A stretch of DNA of 38,649 bases. Source: CBIFVZ01 sp966185765. Its GTDB lineage: Bacteria > Pseudomonadota > Gammaproteobacteria > Enterobacterales > Enterobacteriaceae. Location of the stretch: assembly GCA_966185765.1 (NCBI GenBank), contig CBIFVZ010000031.1, positions 1 through 38,649 on the forward strand. The letters run 5' to 3'. The translations under genes and the position numbers were made by a program. Shown here piece after piece: positions 1 to 8,099 of the stretch (positions are counted from its first letter, which is position 1; each line of letters starts with the position of its first letter). The notes under the pieces were generated by a model. It was given only the letters and a program-made list of their open reading frames with translations, was not told where the DNA came from and ran no database searches.

Positions 1-33
1 AGACAGGATGAATGACACCCAATAAAAAATAAG

Positions 34-135
34 GAAAATCAATTCATTGATTTTCGTCTGCTAACCACAAAGAAGGAAAAACCACGTTTTTTCCTTCTTT
101 GTCAGCAATCTGAGCCGACATGATGTCGGCTTTTT
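34..135 (+). terminator. Stem-loop cluster ending an off-window + strand gene
   Basis: There are three perfect inverted repeats in a row. The first has 9-bp arms at 34-42 and 47-55. The second has 15-bp arms at 67-81 and 88-102. The third has 8-bp arms at 113-120 and 124-131 with a TGA loop, followed by five T (131-135) on the + strand, which is a typical intrinsic terminator. The T-run lies on the + strand side, so it serves a gene left of the window. By E. coli synteny that would be bcp, but this is inferred only. Confidence 0.75.
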
Positions 136-189
136 ATTTGCGATTATGTCGTTGTGCCGCGCATTCTTCACGCAGGTGCAATACTCACA

Positions 190-1257
190 TCAATGGCTCT
201 GCGGCTGGGGCGGGCTGTCCGGCCAGGCTCGCACCACGGCTTTGACCAGCGTTGCCAGCGGGATAGCGAAGAAAACACCCCAGAAGCCCCACAGACCGCC
301 AAAGATAACCACTGAGAGAATAATAACCAGCGGATGCAGATTCACCGCCTCGGAGAACAGTACCGGCACCAGCAAGTTACCGTCCAGCGCCTGAATCACC
401 AGATAAATGATAAAGCAGGTCCAGAACTCCGCCCCCATGCCAAACTGAAACAGCGCCACGCCAATGACCGGGAGCGTAACCACAAAGGCACCGATATAAG
501 GAATCAGTACCGACAGCCCTACCAGTACCGCCAACAGCAGTGAATAGTTAAGCCCGGAAATCAAAAATCCGATGTAGGTTGCTACGCCTACAATCACCAT
601 CTCCAGCACTTTACCGCGTATATAGTTGGTGATTTGTTGGTTCATCTCGGTCCAGACCTGACCTGCCAGGCCACGGTTGCGCGGCAGCACGCGGCGCACG
701 GCGTTGAGCATCTGCTCTTTGTCCTTCACCAGGAAAAAGACCATGAGTGGCACCAGAATCAGGTAAATGGCAAGCGTAAACAGCCCGACCAGCGAGGCAA
801 CGGAGTATTTCACTACTGATTCACCCATCGTCGTCATGCGTGCCCGCGCGTTTTCAGCCATTGCGTCCAGAATGCCTGCATCCACCAGCGCCGGATAGCG
901 GCGCGGCAGCGTGGCGGCAAACTCTGTCAGGCGGTTAAACATGCTCGGCATATCGCGAATGAGGTAGATACCCTGCTGCCAGGCCACCGGGGCAACCACA
1001 AACGCCAGCAATAACAAAATGCCGACAAACAACACCAGCACAATACTGGTCGCCCAGGTGCGCGAACAGCCAATCCGCTCAAGGCGAGCAGTAGGCCACT
1101 CCAGCAAATAGGCCAGCACCAGTGCCACCAGCAACGGTGCCAGCAAACCGGAGAAGAAAAACAAAATGCAGAACCCTGCCACCAGAATTACCAGTAGCGC
1201 GATGGCCTCCGGGTCGCTGAAGCGACGACGATACCACTGTAACAACATCTCAAGCAT
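190..1257 (-). CDS. perM: PerM, AI-2E family inner-membrane permease
   Basis: The product is a polytopic inner-membrane protein of 355 residues, almost identical over its length to E. coli PerM (YfgO, about 353 aa). It belongs to the AI-2E transporter/PerM family, whose members include quorum-signal exporters and Na+/H+ antiporters; the substrate of PerM itself is not settled. The ATG at 1257 was chosen over an upstream Met because the protein then begins MLEMLLQWYRRRF as in E. coli and a GGAAAG ribosome site sits just upstream. Several hydrophobic segments are visible, including one near residues 18-50, as is the family-typical GLWGFWGVFFAIPLA stretch near the C-terminus. The gene is divergent from the receptor gene that follows. 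Confidence 0.95.
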   Translation of the reverse strand: MLEMLLQWYRRRFSDPEAIALLVILVAGFCILFFFSGLLAPLLVALVLAYLLEWPTARLERIGCSRTWATSIVLVLFVGILLLLAFVVAPVAWQQGIYLIRDMPSMFNRLTEFAATLPRRYPALVDAGILDAMAENARARMTTMGESVVKYSVASLVGLFTLAIYLILVPLMVFFLVKDKEQMLNAVRRVLPRNRGLAGQVWTEMNQQITNYIRGKVLEMVIVGVATYIGFLISGLNYSLLLAVLVGLSVLIPYIGAFVVTLPVIGVALFQFGMGAEFWTCFIIYLVIQALDGNLLVPVLFSEAVNLHPLVIILSVVIFGGLWGFWGVFFAIPLATLVKAVVRAWPDSPPQPQSH

Positions 1258-1437
1258 AGTTTTTCTTTCCAGCCTTTTTGGGAGGATATGTACGGCGCGA
1301 ATTGTAGCGAAATGTTGCAACAAGCACTTCGTTTTTATTGCCCTGTTCCCATTCTCTTTGTGATCTTCACCACCAAACCCCTGTCTGTCCGGTAAGAAAA
1401 CAAGACACCCATCACAAATTTAACACCATGAAATAAC

Positions 1438-1464
1438 TAAAGTTTTCACCGATCCTGCCGATAA
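1438..1464 (+). promoter_or_regulatory. Sigma-28 (FliA) class 3 flagellar promoter
   Basis: TAAAGTTT (1438-1445), an 11-bp spacer, then GCCGATAA (1457-1464) reproduce the enterobacterial FliA consensus exactly. It lies 32 bp upstream of the start codon of the Aer-type receptor. The sequence match is direct; activity is inferred. Confidence 0.9.
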
Positions 1465-1496
1465 TTTTGTTATCACTTTTGTGCAGGAGCAAGCCG

Positions 1497-3041
1497 ATGA
1501 AAAAGGAACGTCCGGTAACGCATCACGAATTTGTGTTTGATGAAAATGCCACACTGATGTCTACCACCGATCAGGAAAGCCACATCACCTATGCCAACGA
1601 TACTTTCATTAATATCAGCGGCTTCACGCAGGAAGAACTGACAGGTCAGCCACATAACATTGTGCGTCACCCCGACATGCCCAAAGAGGCGTTTCGTGAC
1701 ATGTGGTTTACTCTCAGGCAGGGTGAGCCCTGGACCGGGCTTGTTAAAAACCGGCGTAAAAATGGCGATCACTACTGGGTACGCGCGAACGCCGTCCCGG
1801 TTATCCGCCAGGGAAAAATCAAAGGCTATATGTCGGTACGCGCACGCCCTGCACCGGAGGAAATCAAGGCAGCTGAACAACTGTATAAAGCATTTCGTGA
1901 AGGGGATAAGAAAGGACGCGATTTCTATAAAGGCGTGGTGGTTCGCACGGGTTTTATGCGAGGGCTGACGCTACTCAAAACGCTGCCTCTGCGCTGGCGC
2001 TTGCGCGGCGCACTCTTCATGCTTGTACCTCTTTGTGCGCTGGCGGGTTACGTACTCGGCACAGACACCAGCACCAACGCGCTGTTCACCGCCTTAATGA
2101 CACTGTTTATTTTCCTTATTAGCCTTTTCCTTGAGGCCCAGATAACCCGCCCGGTGGAGCGACTGCGCAAACAGGCACTGGCGGTCGTCACTGGCGATTA
2201 CTCGCGTATTGAACACATGGACCGCGTGGATGAAATCGGCATGACGCACAGAGCCGTCAGCCAGCTTGGCCTGATGTTCCGCTGGCTGGTTGATGATGTC
2301 AGTGCCCAGGCGCTGAACGTGCTAAAAACCTCCGACACGTTGCGTGCGACCAACGACGAACTCAGCCAGCGTACCAACCGGGCTGCCAGCAACGTCGAGC
2401 AAACAGCGGCGGCCATGCACGAAATGATGAAAACCGTGCAAAGTAATACCGACAAGGCCAGCGAGGTGGACACTCTGTCGCGAGAAACCAGCAAAGCCGC
2501 CGCCGGAGGCGGCCAGGTCATGATGAATATGGCTGAAATCATGGCCGCCATCACTGAAAGCGCCAGACAGATAACCAATATCACCACCATCATTGACGGT
2601 ATTGCGTCTCAAACCAATATCCTGGCGCTGAACGCCGCCGTGGAAGCGGCACGTGCTGGCGAACAGGGAAGAGGCTTCGCAGTGGTTGCTGGCGAAGTAC
2701 GTCATCTGGCTCAGCGCAGCGCCAGTGCAGCTTGCGACATAAAACATCTTATAGAAACCAGCGGCACGCAGGTAAAAACCGGCAGCGAAGAAGTGAAAGG
2801 CGCATGCTGTAAAATGGACGAAATCGTCCAGCGCATTCAGCATGTTACGCAATTAATTGCCGACATCAGCAACGCCACCGCCGAGCAGGCGCACGCACTG
2901 GCACAGGTGAGCCAGGCGGTGCAAGAGCTGGACACCATTACTCACCAGAACGCCGAGCGTGTGCAGGAAAACGCTGTCGCCTCAGGCCAGATGAACAATC
3001 AGGCGCAGCGACTTGCCGAAGCCATCTCCGTGTTTCGCTAG
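1497..3041 (+). CDS. aer: Aer-type aerotaxis receptor (PAS-HAMP-MCP)
   Basis: This is a 514-residue energy/oxygen taxis receptor homologous to E. coli Aer (506 aa). Residues 1-120 form a PAS domain. The FAD-pocket positions known from E. coli Aer are kept at the same numbers: H53, R57, D68, W70 and W79. A membrane hairpin at about 171-212 follows, then HAMP/proximal signalling sequence, then the MCP signalling hairpin with the hallmark ILALNAAVEAARAGEQGRGF. There is no periplasmic domain and no C-terminal NWETF tether, as in Aer. The ATG at 1497 follows GCAGGAGC; the upstream TTG at 1467 was discarded because it lies close to the promoter elements and gives an extension absent from Aer. A perfect sigma-28 promoter ties it to the flagellar regulon. 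In E. coli aer lies elsewhere on the chromosome, so this copy is an insertion between perM and bepA and may be a paralogue. Confidence 0.9.
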   Translation: MKKERPVTHHEFVFDENATLMSTTDQESHITYANDTFINISGFTQEELTGQPHNIVRHPDMPKEAFRDMWFTLRQGEPWTGLVKNRRKNGDHYWVRANAVPVIRQGKIKGYMSVRARPAPEEIKAAEQLYKAFREGDKKGRDFYKGVVVRTGFMRGLTLLKTLPLRWRLRGALFMLVPLCALAGYVLGTDTSTNALFTALMTLFIFLISLFLEAQITRPVERLRKQALAVVTGDYSRIEHMDRVDEIGMTHRAVSQLGLMFRWLVDDVSAQALNVLKTSDTLRATNDELSQRTNRAASNVEQTAAAMHEMMKTVQSNTDKASEVDTLSRETSKAAAGGGQVMMNMAEIMAAITESARQITNITTIIDGIASQTNILALNAAVEAARAGEQGRGFAVVAGEVRHLAQRSASAACDIKHLIETSGTQVKTGSEEVKGACCKMDEIVQRIQHVTQLIADISNATAEQAHALAQVSQAVQELDTITHQNAERVQENAVASGQMNNQAQRLAEAISVFR

Positions 3042-3078
3042 CGTCTCCCGGCAGCTGTTGTACGCTGTTATCATCATG

Positions 3079-3101
3079 CCGGGCCTCGCGCCCGGTTTTT
3101 T
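3079..3101 (+). terminator. Intrinsic terminator after the Aer-type gene
   Basis: CCGGGC (3079-3084), a five-base loop, GCCCGG (3090-3095), then six T (3096-3101). It is placed 38 bp after the receptor's stop codon. Confidence 0.85.
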
Positions 3102-3251
3102 ACTGGCACTATGGACAAACTCTGTTGTCAGAAAGCCACACCGGGGGCTTTATTCACACCGCCACCCCGGCTACACTCCGGTTGCCGACGAGTTGAACCC
3201 TGCCGTCTTTGGCGTATCCCGGAAAGATGACAAAACAAAGGAAACGAGGCT

Positions 3252-4715
3252 ATGTTCAGGCAGTTGCGAAAAACGCTGGTTGCGACCCTCATCACTACGC
3301 TGATTGCCGGGCAGAGCACGCCAGTGCTGGCGGATGCATTCGACAGCCTGCCGGATATTGGCACCACCGCCGCCAGTACGCTCTCGATTGGGCAGGAAAA
3401 TCAGATGGGCGATTTTTATATTCGCCAACTGCGCGCCAGCGCTCCGCTTATCAACGACCCGCTACTGAATCAGTACATCAATCAGCTCGGCATGCGCCTG
3501 GTCAACCATGCGGATTCGGTGCGTACGCCCTTTTTCTTCCATTTAATCAACAACGACGAAATCAACGCCTTCGCCTTTTTTGGCGGCCACGTCGTGCTGC
3601 ATTCAGCACTGTTCCGTTACGCCGACAATGAAAGCCAGCTGGCCTCGGTGGTAGCGCACGAAATCTCTCACGTCACCCAGCGCCACCTGGCGCGCGCAAT
3701 GGAAGACCAGAAGCGCAGCGCGCCGCTGACCTGGGTGGGTGCGCTCGGCTCGATTTTACTGGCGATGGCAAGTCCGCAGGCAGGTATGGCCGCTCTCACC
3801 GGCACGCTGGCAGGCACGCGTCAGGGCATGATAAGTTTCACCCAGCAGAACGAGCAGGAAGCGGATCGCATCGGCATCCAGGTACTGCAACGCTCGGGTT
3901 TCGATCCGCAGGCGATGCCCGCATTTCTTGATAAACTGCTGGATCAGGCGCGCTACTCCAGCCGCCCACCCGAAATCCTGCTTACCCACCCCTTACCGGA
4001 AAGTCGACTTTCTGATGCCCGTAACCGCGCCAACCAGATGCGCCCCATAGTAGTGCAGTCGTCTGAAGATTTTTACATGGCTAAAGTGCGCGTACTCGGC
4101 ATGTACAACTCCGGTAAAAACCAGCTAACCAATGATTTACTTGATGAGCTTGCCAAAGGCAATGTGCGCCAGCAGCAGGCCGCACAGTATGGTCGCGCCC
4201 TGCTGGCCATGCAAAACAATAACCATGCCCAGGCTCGCCAGCTACTTCAACCGTTGCTGAGCGCCCAGCCCGATAATCCGTGGTATCTTGACCTTGCGAC
4301 CGATATCAGTCTTGGTGAAAACAAGGCCAGCGAGGCTATTGCCCGCCTGAATAGTGCAAAAGATTTACGTAATAATCCGGTGCTGCAAATCAACCTCGCC
4401 AACGCCTACCTGCAAAGCAAACAACCCGGCCCGGCGGTGACTATCCTCAATCGTTATACCTTCACCCATCCTGATGATACCAACGGCTGGGATCTACTGG
4501 CGCAGGCGCAGGCCGCACTCAATAATCGCGATCAGGAACTGGCCGCGCGCGCTGAGCTACTGGCTTTGCAAGGGCAACTCGATCAGGCTATCACCACTCT
4601 CAGTAGCGCAAGCTCTCAGGTCAAAACCGGCAGCCTGCAACAACAGCGCTATGACGCCCGTATTGATCAGCTGCGCCGCCTGCAACAGCGCTATGCGCAA
4701 TACCAGAAAGGATAA
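3252..4715 (+). CDS. bepA: BepA, periplasmic beta-barrel assembly-enhancing protease
   Basis: This is an M48-family zinc metalloprotease of 487 residues, the length of E. coli BepA (YfgC). It works in the periplasm, helping LptD mature at the BAM complex and degrading stalled outer-membrane proteins. A signal peptide covers residues 1-27 (cleavage after PVLA). The zinc site is H136-E137-I-S-H140 with E201 as third ligand, and H246, the regulatory His-switch position known from E. coli, is conserved. The C-terminal half (about 310-487) is a TPR region that engages BAM and LptD. The start follows AAAGGAAACGAGGCT. The stop is 10 bp before the ArsC-like gene, so the two probably form an operon. 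The downstream partner is the same in E. coli. Confidence 0.97.
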   Translation: MFRQLRKTLVATLITTLIAGQSTPVLADAFDSLPDIGTTAASTLSIGQENQMGDFYIRQLRASAPLINDPLLNQYINQLGMRLVNHADSVRTPFFFHLINNDEINAFAFFGGHVVLHSALFRYADNESQLASVVAHEISHVTQRHLARAMEDQKRSAPLTWVGALGSILLAMASPQAGMAALTGTLAGTRQGMISFTQQNEQEADRIGIQVLQRSGFDPQAMPAFLDKLLDQARYSSRPPEILLTHPLPESRLSDARNRANQMRPIVVQSSEDFYMAKVRVLGMYNSGKNQLTNDLLDELAKGNVRQQQAAQYGRALLAMQNNNHAQARQLLQPLLSAQPDNPWYLDLATDISLGENKASEAIARLNSAKDLRNNPVLQINLANAYLQSKQPGPAVTILNRYTFTHPDDTNGWDLLAQAQAALNNRDQELAARAELLALQGQLDQAITTLSSASSQVKTGSLQQQRYDARIDQLRRLQQRYAQYQKG

Positions 4716-4725
4716 AGGAGAAACG

Positions 4726-5085
4726 ATGTCCACACCGGTCACGATTTACCATAACCCGCGCTGCTCCAAAAGCCGCGATACGCTAAGCCTGCTTAAGTCC
4801 AACGGCATTGAGCCAAACGTGGTGCTGTACCTGGACACGCCGCCGGACGCGGCAACCTTGACCTCACTGCTACAGATGTTAGGGATGAGCAGCGCACGCG
4901 AACTCATGCGCACCAAAGAGGACCTCTACCAGCAACTTAATCTTGCCGATAGCACGCTCTCTGAGCAGGCGCTGATTCAGGCAATGGTTGAAAACCCGAA
5001 GCTGATGGAACGACCAATTGTGGTTGCTAACGGCCAGGCACGCATTGGTCGCCCGCCGGAGCAGGTGCTGGAAATAGTGCAGTAA
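4726..5085 (+). CDS. yfgD: ArsC-family (YfgD) thioredoxin-fold reductase
   Basis: This is a small 119-residue protein, identical in length to E. coli YfgD, of the ArsC/Spx thioredoxin-like family. The catalytic-type cysteine C13 sits in YHNPRCSKSRDT, and the family's RPIVV and IGRPPEQVL strands follow. Family members that reduce arsenate use this Cys with glutathione/glutaredoxin. YfgD itself has no proven arsenate role and is not in an ars operon, so its substrate is uncertain. The ATG at 4726 is preceded by AAAGGAG. It is likely co-transcribed with bepA and ends at a shared convergent terminator with hda. Confidence 0.93.
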   Translation: MSTPVTIYHNPRCSKSRDTLSLLKSNGIEPNVVLYLDTPPDAATLTSLLQMLGMSSARELMRTKEDLYQQLNLADSTLSEQALIQAMVENPKLMERPIVVANGQARIGRPPEQVLEIVQ

Positions 5086-5090
5086 GACTG

Positions 5091-5109
5091 ACGCCCGCAC
5101 TGCGGGCGT
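5091..5109. terminator. Bidirectional hairpin between yfgD and hda
   Basis: ACGCCCGCA (5091-5099) and TGCGGGCGT (5101-5109) form a perfect 9-bp stem with a one-base centre, so fewer pairs will actually form around a physical loop. It lies between two convergent genes and its edge touches the hda stop codon. T-runs are short. Confidence 0.6.
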
Positions 5110-5810
5110 TAAAGTGAAAGAATATCTTTGACGAAAGGAATGGTTAACTTGCGCTGGGCGGTAATGGAAGCGCGATCGAGCTGATCGAGCGTGGTAAACA
5201 GCGTGCGCATTTCACGGTCAAGGCGTTTGAGCAGAAAACGGCCCACGTCCTCTGGCAGTTCAAAACCACGCAGCCTGGCGCGTAGCTGCAACGCCTGCAA
5301 TTTATCGTCATCAGACAACGGCTGCAGACGGTAAATCTGCCCCCAGTCAAGACGTGATGCCAGGTCAGGCAGTTGCAGGTTAAGCTGACGCGGCGGCCTG
5401 TCGCCAGTGATTAAAAGCCGCGTCTGACCGGATTCCAGAATCCGGTTATAAAGGTTAAAGATGGCCATTTCCCATAGCTCGTCACCGGCCACGCACTCAA
5501 TATTATCAATGCACACCAGCGAGAGTTGCTCCATCCCTTCCAGCACCTCCGGTACAAACCAGGTGCGCTTATCAAGCGGCACATAGCCCACCGCTTCACC
5601 GCGCTGCGACAGTTCAGCGCACGCTGCATGGAGCAAATGACTGCGCCCGCCGCCTTCCCGCGACCAGAAATAGAGATAACCGCTGTGTTCCTGATGCAAT
5701 ACGTTGTGCAGTGCGGCAAGTAACGAGGGATTACCACCCGGCCAGAAACTTGCGAACGTTTCATCATCGGGAAGATAAAGTGGCAGGGAGAGCTGTGCCG
5801 GTGTATTCAG
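5109..5810 (-). CDS. hda: Hda, DnaA inactivator (RIDA)
   Basis: Hda is an AAA+ protein that, bound to the DNA-loaded beta sliding clamp, stimulates ATP hydrolysis by DnaA and so prevents re-initiation. The first ATG in frame (5699) would give a 196-residue protein lacking the clamp-binding motif. Reading upstream, the frame stays open and matches E. coli Hda to a CTG codon at 5808-5810, giving exactly 233 residues. CTG is the known start in E. coli. The N-terminus then carries the clamp-binding QLSLPL at residues 6-11. Downstream are a Walker A-like WSREGGGRSHLLHA, the Walker B-region stretch VCIDNIE and sensor-region LLITGDRPPR. A GAGG ribosome site lies about 9 bases before the CTG. The gene is downstream of uraA on the same strand. 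Confidence 0.95.
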   Translation of the reverse strand: MNTPAQLSLPLYLPDDETFASFWPGGNPSLLAALHNVLHQEHSGYLYFWSREGGGRSHLLHAACAELSQRGEAVGYVPLDKRTWFVPEVLEGMEQLSLVCIDNIECVAGDELWEMAIFNLYNRILESGQTRLLITGDRPPRQLNLQLPDLASRLDWGQIYRLQPLSDDDKLQALQLRARLRGFELPEDVGRFLLKRLDREMRTLFTTLDQLDRASITAQRKLTIPFVKDILSL

Positions 5811-5820
5811 AGGAGACCTC

Positions 5821-5867
5821 AGCCTGAGCTTACAGAAAAACGCGATGAGTTTATCACAACTCAGGCT
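5821..5867 (-). promoter_or_regulatory. Inverted repeat abutting the hda ribosome-binding site
   Basis: AGCCTGAG (5821-5828) and CTCAGGCT (5860-5867) are perfect 8-bp arms in the hda leader, 31 bases apart. On the minus strand the promoter-distal arm runs directly into the GAGG element before the CTG start, so folding could influence initiation. Function is inferred. Confidence 0.4.
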
Positions 5868-5878
5868 GGTGTGAGAAC

Positions 5879-5898
5879 CGGGCGGCGCATACCGCCCG
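5879..5898 (-). terminator. Possible weak terminator after uraA
   Basis: CGGGCGG (5879-5885) and CCGCCCG (5892-5898) form a 7-bp GC stem 8 bases past the uraA stop on the minus strand. The following bases are GTTCTC rather than a clean T-run, so read-through toward hda is possible. Confidence 0.5.
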
Positions 5899-5906
5899 TA
5901 AAGGCA

Positions 5907-7196
5907 TTACGATCGTGCTTTGTCGCTATCATCCGGATCGAGCACGGTCTCCTCCGGGCGCAGTACACTGATGAGCTTGAAAATAAGGCTCAGCGCTACA
6001 CCAACAATGGTCGCAAGCGCCATACCTTTAAGCTCGGCCGCGCCAATGTGCACCTTCGCGCCGCTGACGCCGATAATCAAAATCACCGAGGTCAGAATCA
6101 GGTTTTGCGCCTTGCTGTAATCCACTTTGGACTCAATCAACACGCGAATACCGGAAGCCCCAATCACACCGTAAAGCAGCAAAGACACCCCCCCCATCAC
6201 CGGCACCGGGATAATCTGAATAGCGGCGGCAAGCTTGCCAACACAGGAAAGCAGAATCGCGATAATCGCCGCGCCACCAATCACCCAGGTGCTGTACACG
6301 CGGGTAATGGCCATCACGCCAATGTTTTCACCATATGTCGTGTTCGGCGTGGAGCCGAAGAAGCCAGAGAACATGGTAGACAGACCGTTGGCGAACATTG
6401 AACGGTGCAGGCCTGGGTCACGCACCAGATCTTTTTTCACAATGTTAGCCGTCACCACCAGGTGGCCCACATGTTCTGCAATCACCACCAGCGCGGCTGG
6501 CAGAATGGTGAAGACAGCAAACCACTCAAAGCGCGGCGTATAGAACGTTGGCAGCGCGAACCAGGCAGCATCGCGAATCGGCGTGACGTCTACCACGCCC
6601 ATAATAAAGGAGAGCGCATAACCTGCCAGAACGCCAATCAGAATCGGGATGATGGCAAGAAAACCGCGAAACAGCACCGAGCCAAACACCGTGACCGCCA
6701 GCGTCACCAGCGAAATGGTAATAGTGGTGCCATCGGCAGACTGGCCGTCGGCAGGCAGCAGGCCAGCCATGTTGGCAGCAACACCCGCCAGCTCCAGACC
6801 AATAACCGCGACAATCGCCCCCATTGCGGCCGGTGGGAACATCACATCCAGCCAGCCGGTCCCGGCCTTTTTCACAATCAGCGCCACCAGACAAAACAGC
6901 GCGCCACAGACGATAAAGCCCCCCAGCGCCAGCTCGTAGCCCAGCGGCAACAGCAGCAGCACCGGTGAGATAAACGCAAAACTTGAGCCGAGATAGGCCG
7001 GAATTTTGCCTTTACAGATGAAGAGATACAGCAACGTGCCGACACCGTTAAACAGCAAAACGGTGGCCGGGTTGATATGAAACAGGATCGGAACCAGTAC
7101 AGTGGCCCCGAACATCGCAAACAGATGTTGCAAACTAAGGGGAATGGTCTGCAATAACGGCGGTCGTTCACTCACCCCGATAGCGCGGCGCGTCAT
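5907..7196 (-). CDS. uraA: UraA, uracil:proton symporter
   Basis: This is an inner-membrane uracil importer of the nucleobase-ascorbate transporter family (NCS2), 429 residues, the same length as E. coli UraA. The ATG at 7196 (MTRRAIGVSERPP) was chosen over an upstream start because it matches E. coli and follows AGAGGACG. The family's substrate residues are visible in IAEHVGHL (E241 and H245 in E. coli) and TTYGENIGV (E290). About 14 hydrophobic spans are evident. It is the second gene of upp-uraA: Upp traps imported uracil as UMP, pulling transport. A terminator-like hairpin separates it from upp and may lower its expression. Confidence 0.97.
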   Translation of the reverse strand: MTRRAIGVSERPPLLQTIPLSLQHLFAMFGATVLVPILFHINPATVLLFNGVGTLLYLFICKGKIPAYLGSSFAFISPVLLLLPLGYELALGGFIVCGALFCLVALIVKKAGTGWLDVMFPPAAMGAIVAVIGLELAGVAANMAGLLPADGQSADGTTITISLVTLAVTVFGSVLFRGFLAIIPILIGVLAGYALSFIMGVVDVTPIRDAAWFALPTFYTPRFEWFAVFTILPAALVVIAEHVGHLVVTANIVKKDLVRDPGLHRSMFANGLSTMFSGFFGSTPNTTYGENIGVMAITRVYSTWVIGGAAIIAILLSCVGKLAAAIQIIPVPVMGGVSLLLYGVIGASGIRVLIESKVDYSKAQNLILTSVILIIGVSGAKVHIGAAELKGMALATIVGVALSLIFKLISVLRPEETVLDPDDSDKARS

Positions 7197-7227
7197 AAAA
7201 TCGTCCTCTGTTGTAGTAAGAAAAACC

Positions 7228-7255
7228 AAAAAAAAGCCGACTTTCGAAGTCGGCT
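7228..7255 (-). terminator. Intercistronic terminator/attenuator between upp and uraA
   Basis: AGCCGACTT (7235-7243), loop TCG, AAGTCGGCT (7247-7255) is a perfect 9-bp stem. On the minus strand it is followed by an unbroken run of eight U (complement of 7228-7235). It lies just after the upp stop and before the uraA ribosome site, so it should reduce transcription into uraA. Confidence 0.85.
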
Positions 7256-7262
7256 GCTTTTA

Positions 7263-7889
7263 TTATTTTGTCCCAAATATTTTGTCACCGGCATCGCCGA
7301 GGCCAGGAATAATGTATCCCTGCTCGTTGAGGCCCTGGTCGATGGACGCCGTATACAGCTCCACGTCCGGGTGCGCTTTTTCCAGCGCCGCGATACCTTC
7401 AGGTGCCGCCACCAGCACCAGTACTTTAATACTGCTGCAACCCGCCTGCTTGAGCAGATCGATAGTGGCAATCATGGACCCGCCGGTTGCCAGCATCGGG
7501 TCAACCACCAGTGCCATACGCTCGTCGATGTTAGACACCAGCTTCTGGAAATACGGCACCGGCTCCAGCGTTTCTTCGTTACGGTAGATACCGACCACGC
7601 TGATTCGCGCGCTCGGCACGTGCTCCAGTACGCCTTCCATCATGCCAAGACCCGCGCGCAGGATAGGCACTACGGTAATTTTCTTGCCTTTAATCTGATC
7701 GATTTGCACCGGGCCGTTCCAGCCTTCGATGGTGACCTTTTCGGTTTCCAGATCTGCGGTCGCTTCATAGGTCAGCAGGCTGCCTACTTCAGAAGCCAGT
7801 TCACGAAAGCGCTTGGTGCTGATGTCATTCTCACGCATCAGGCCCAGTTTGTGTTTCACGAGCGGGTGTTTCACTTCCACTATTTTCAT
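7263..7889 (-). CDS. upp: Upp, uracil phosphoribosyltransferase
   Basis: This cytosolic salvage enzyme converts uracil plus PRPP to UMP and diphosphate. The length is 208 residues, as in E. coli. The PRPP-binding loop is seen as LVVDPMLATGGS and the uracil-binding C-terminus as GLGDAGDKIFGTK. The ATG at 7889 follows GGAGAACAGCGC. It is the first gene of the upp-uraA unit and divergent from purM. Expression is probably sensitive to UTP through the T-tract at the transcription start (separate entry). Confidence 0.98.
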   Translation of the reverse strand: MKIVEVKHPLVKHKLGLMRENDISTKRFRELASEVGSLLTYEATADLETEKVTIEGWNGPVQIDQIKGKKITVVPILRAGLGMMEGVLEHVPSARISVVGIYRNEETLEPVPYFQKLVSNIDERMALVVDPMLATGGSMIATIDLLKQAGCSSIKVLVLVAAPEGIAALEKAHPDVELYTASIDQGLNEQGYIIPGLGDAGDKIFGTK

Positions 7890-7918
7890 GCGCTGTTCTC
7901 CTCGAATGCGGCAACCAC

Positions 7919-7939
7919 AAAAAAAATCGCGGGATTATA
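7919..7939 (-). promoter_or_regulatory. upp promoter with UTP-sensitive T-tract start
   Basis: Read on the minus strand: TATAAT (7939-7934), CCCGC, then GA followed by eight T and a G (7928-7918). The G and A fall 6 and 7 bases after the -10 box. In E. coli upp, this initial sequence supports start-site switching and reiterative U addition controlled by UTP. The match is seen directly; regulation here is inferred from E. coli. Confidence 0.85.
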
Positions 7940-8030
7940 CCGCTTTTTTCCCGCTGCGCCATACGTAAGGGATCAAGGTAGCCCGAATGAGTATAGAGTA
8001 ATGATTTCTTTTGCCGTCACACAAGAGCCT

Positions 8031-8058
8031 CGCAAACGTTTGCCTGGGCTGTTAGAAT
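8031..8058 (+). promoter_or_regulatory. PurR operator and -10 region of purMN
   Basis: GCAAACGTTTGC (8032-8043) is a perfect palindromic PurR core. A -10-like TAGAAT lies at 8053-8058, placing the operator within the promoter between the -35 and -10 elements. PurR with hypoxanthine or guanine would block transcription of purMN. Confidence 0.9.
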
Positions 8059-8099
8059 CTCCGCGTTTTCTATCTACCCAACCGCGTGGGGACTCAGCA

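Noticed and set aside
7371..8099. Long N-terminal extension of the purM frame
   Set aside because: It is the antisense of upp plus the promoter; PurM homology and the GTG with ribosome site begin at 8100.
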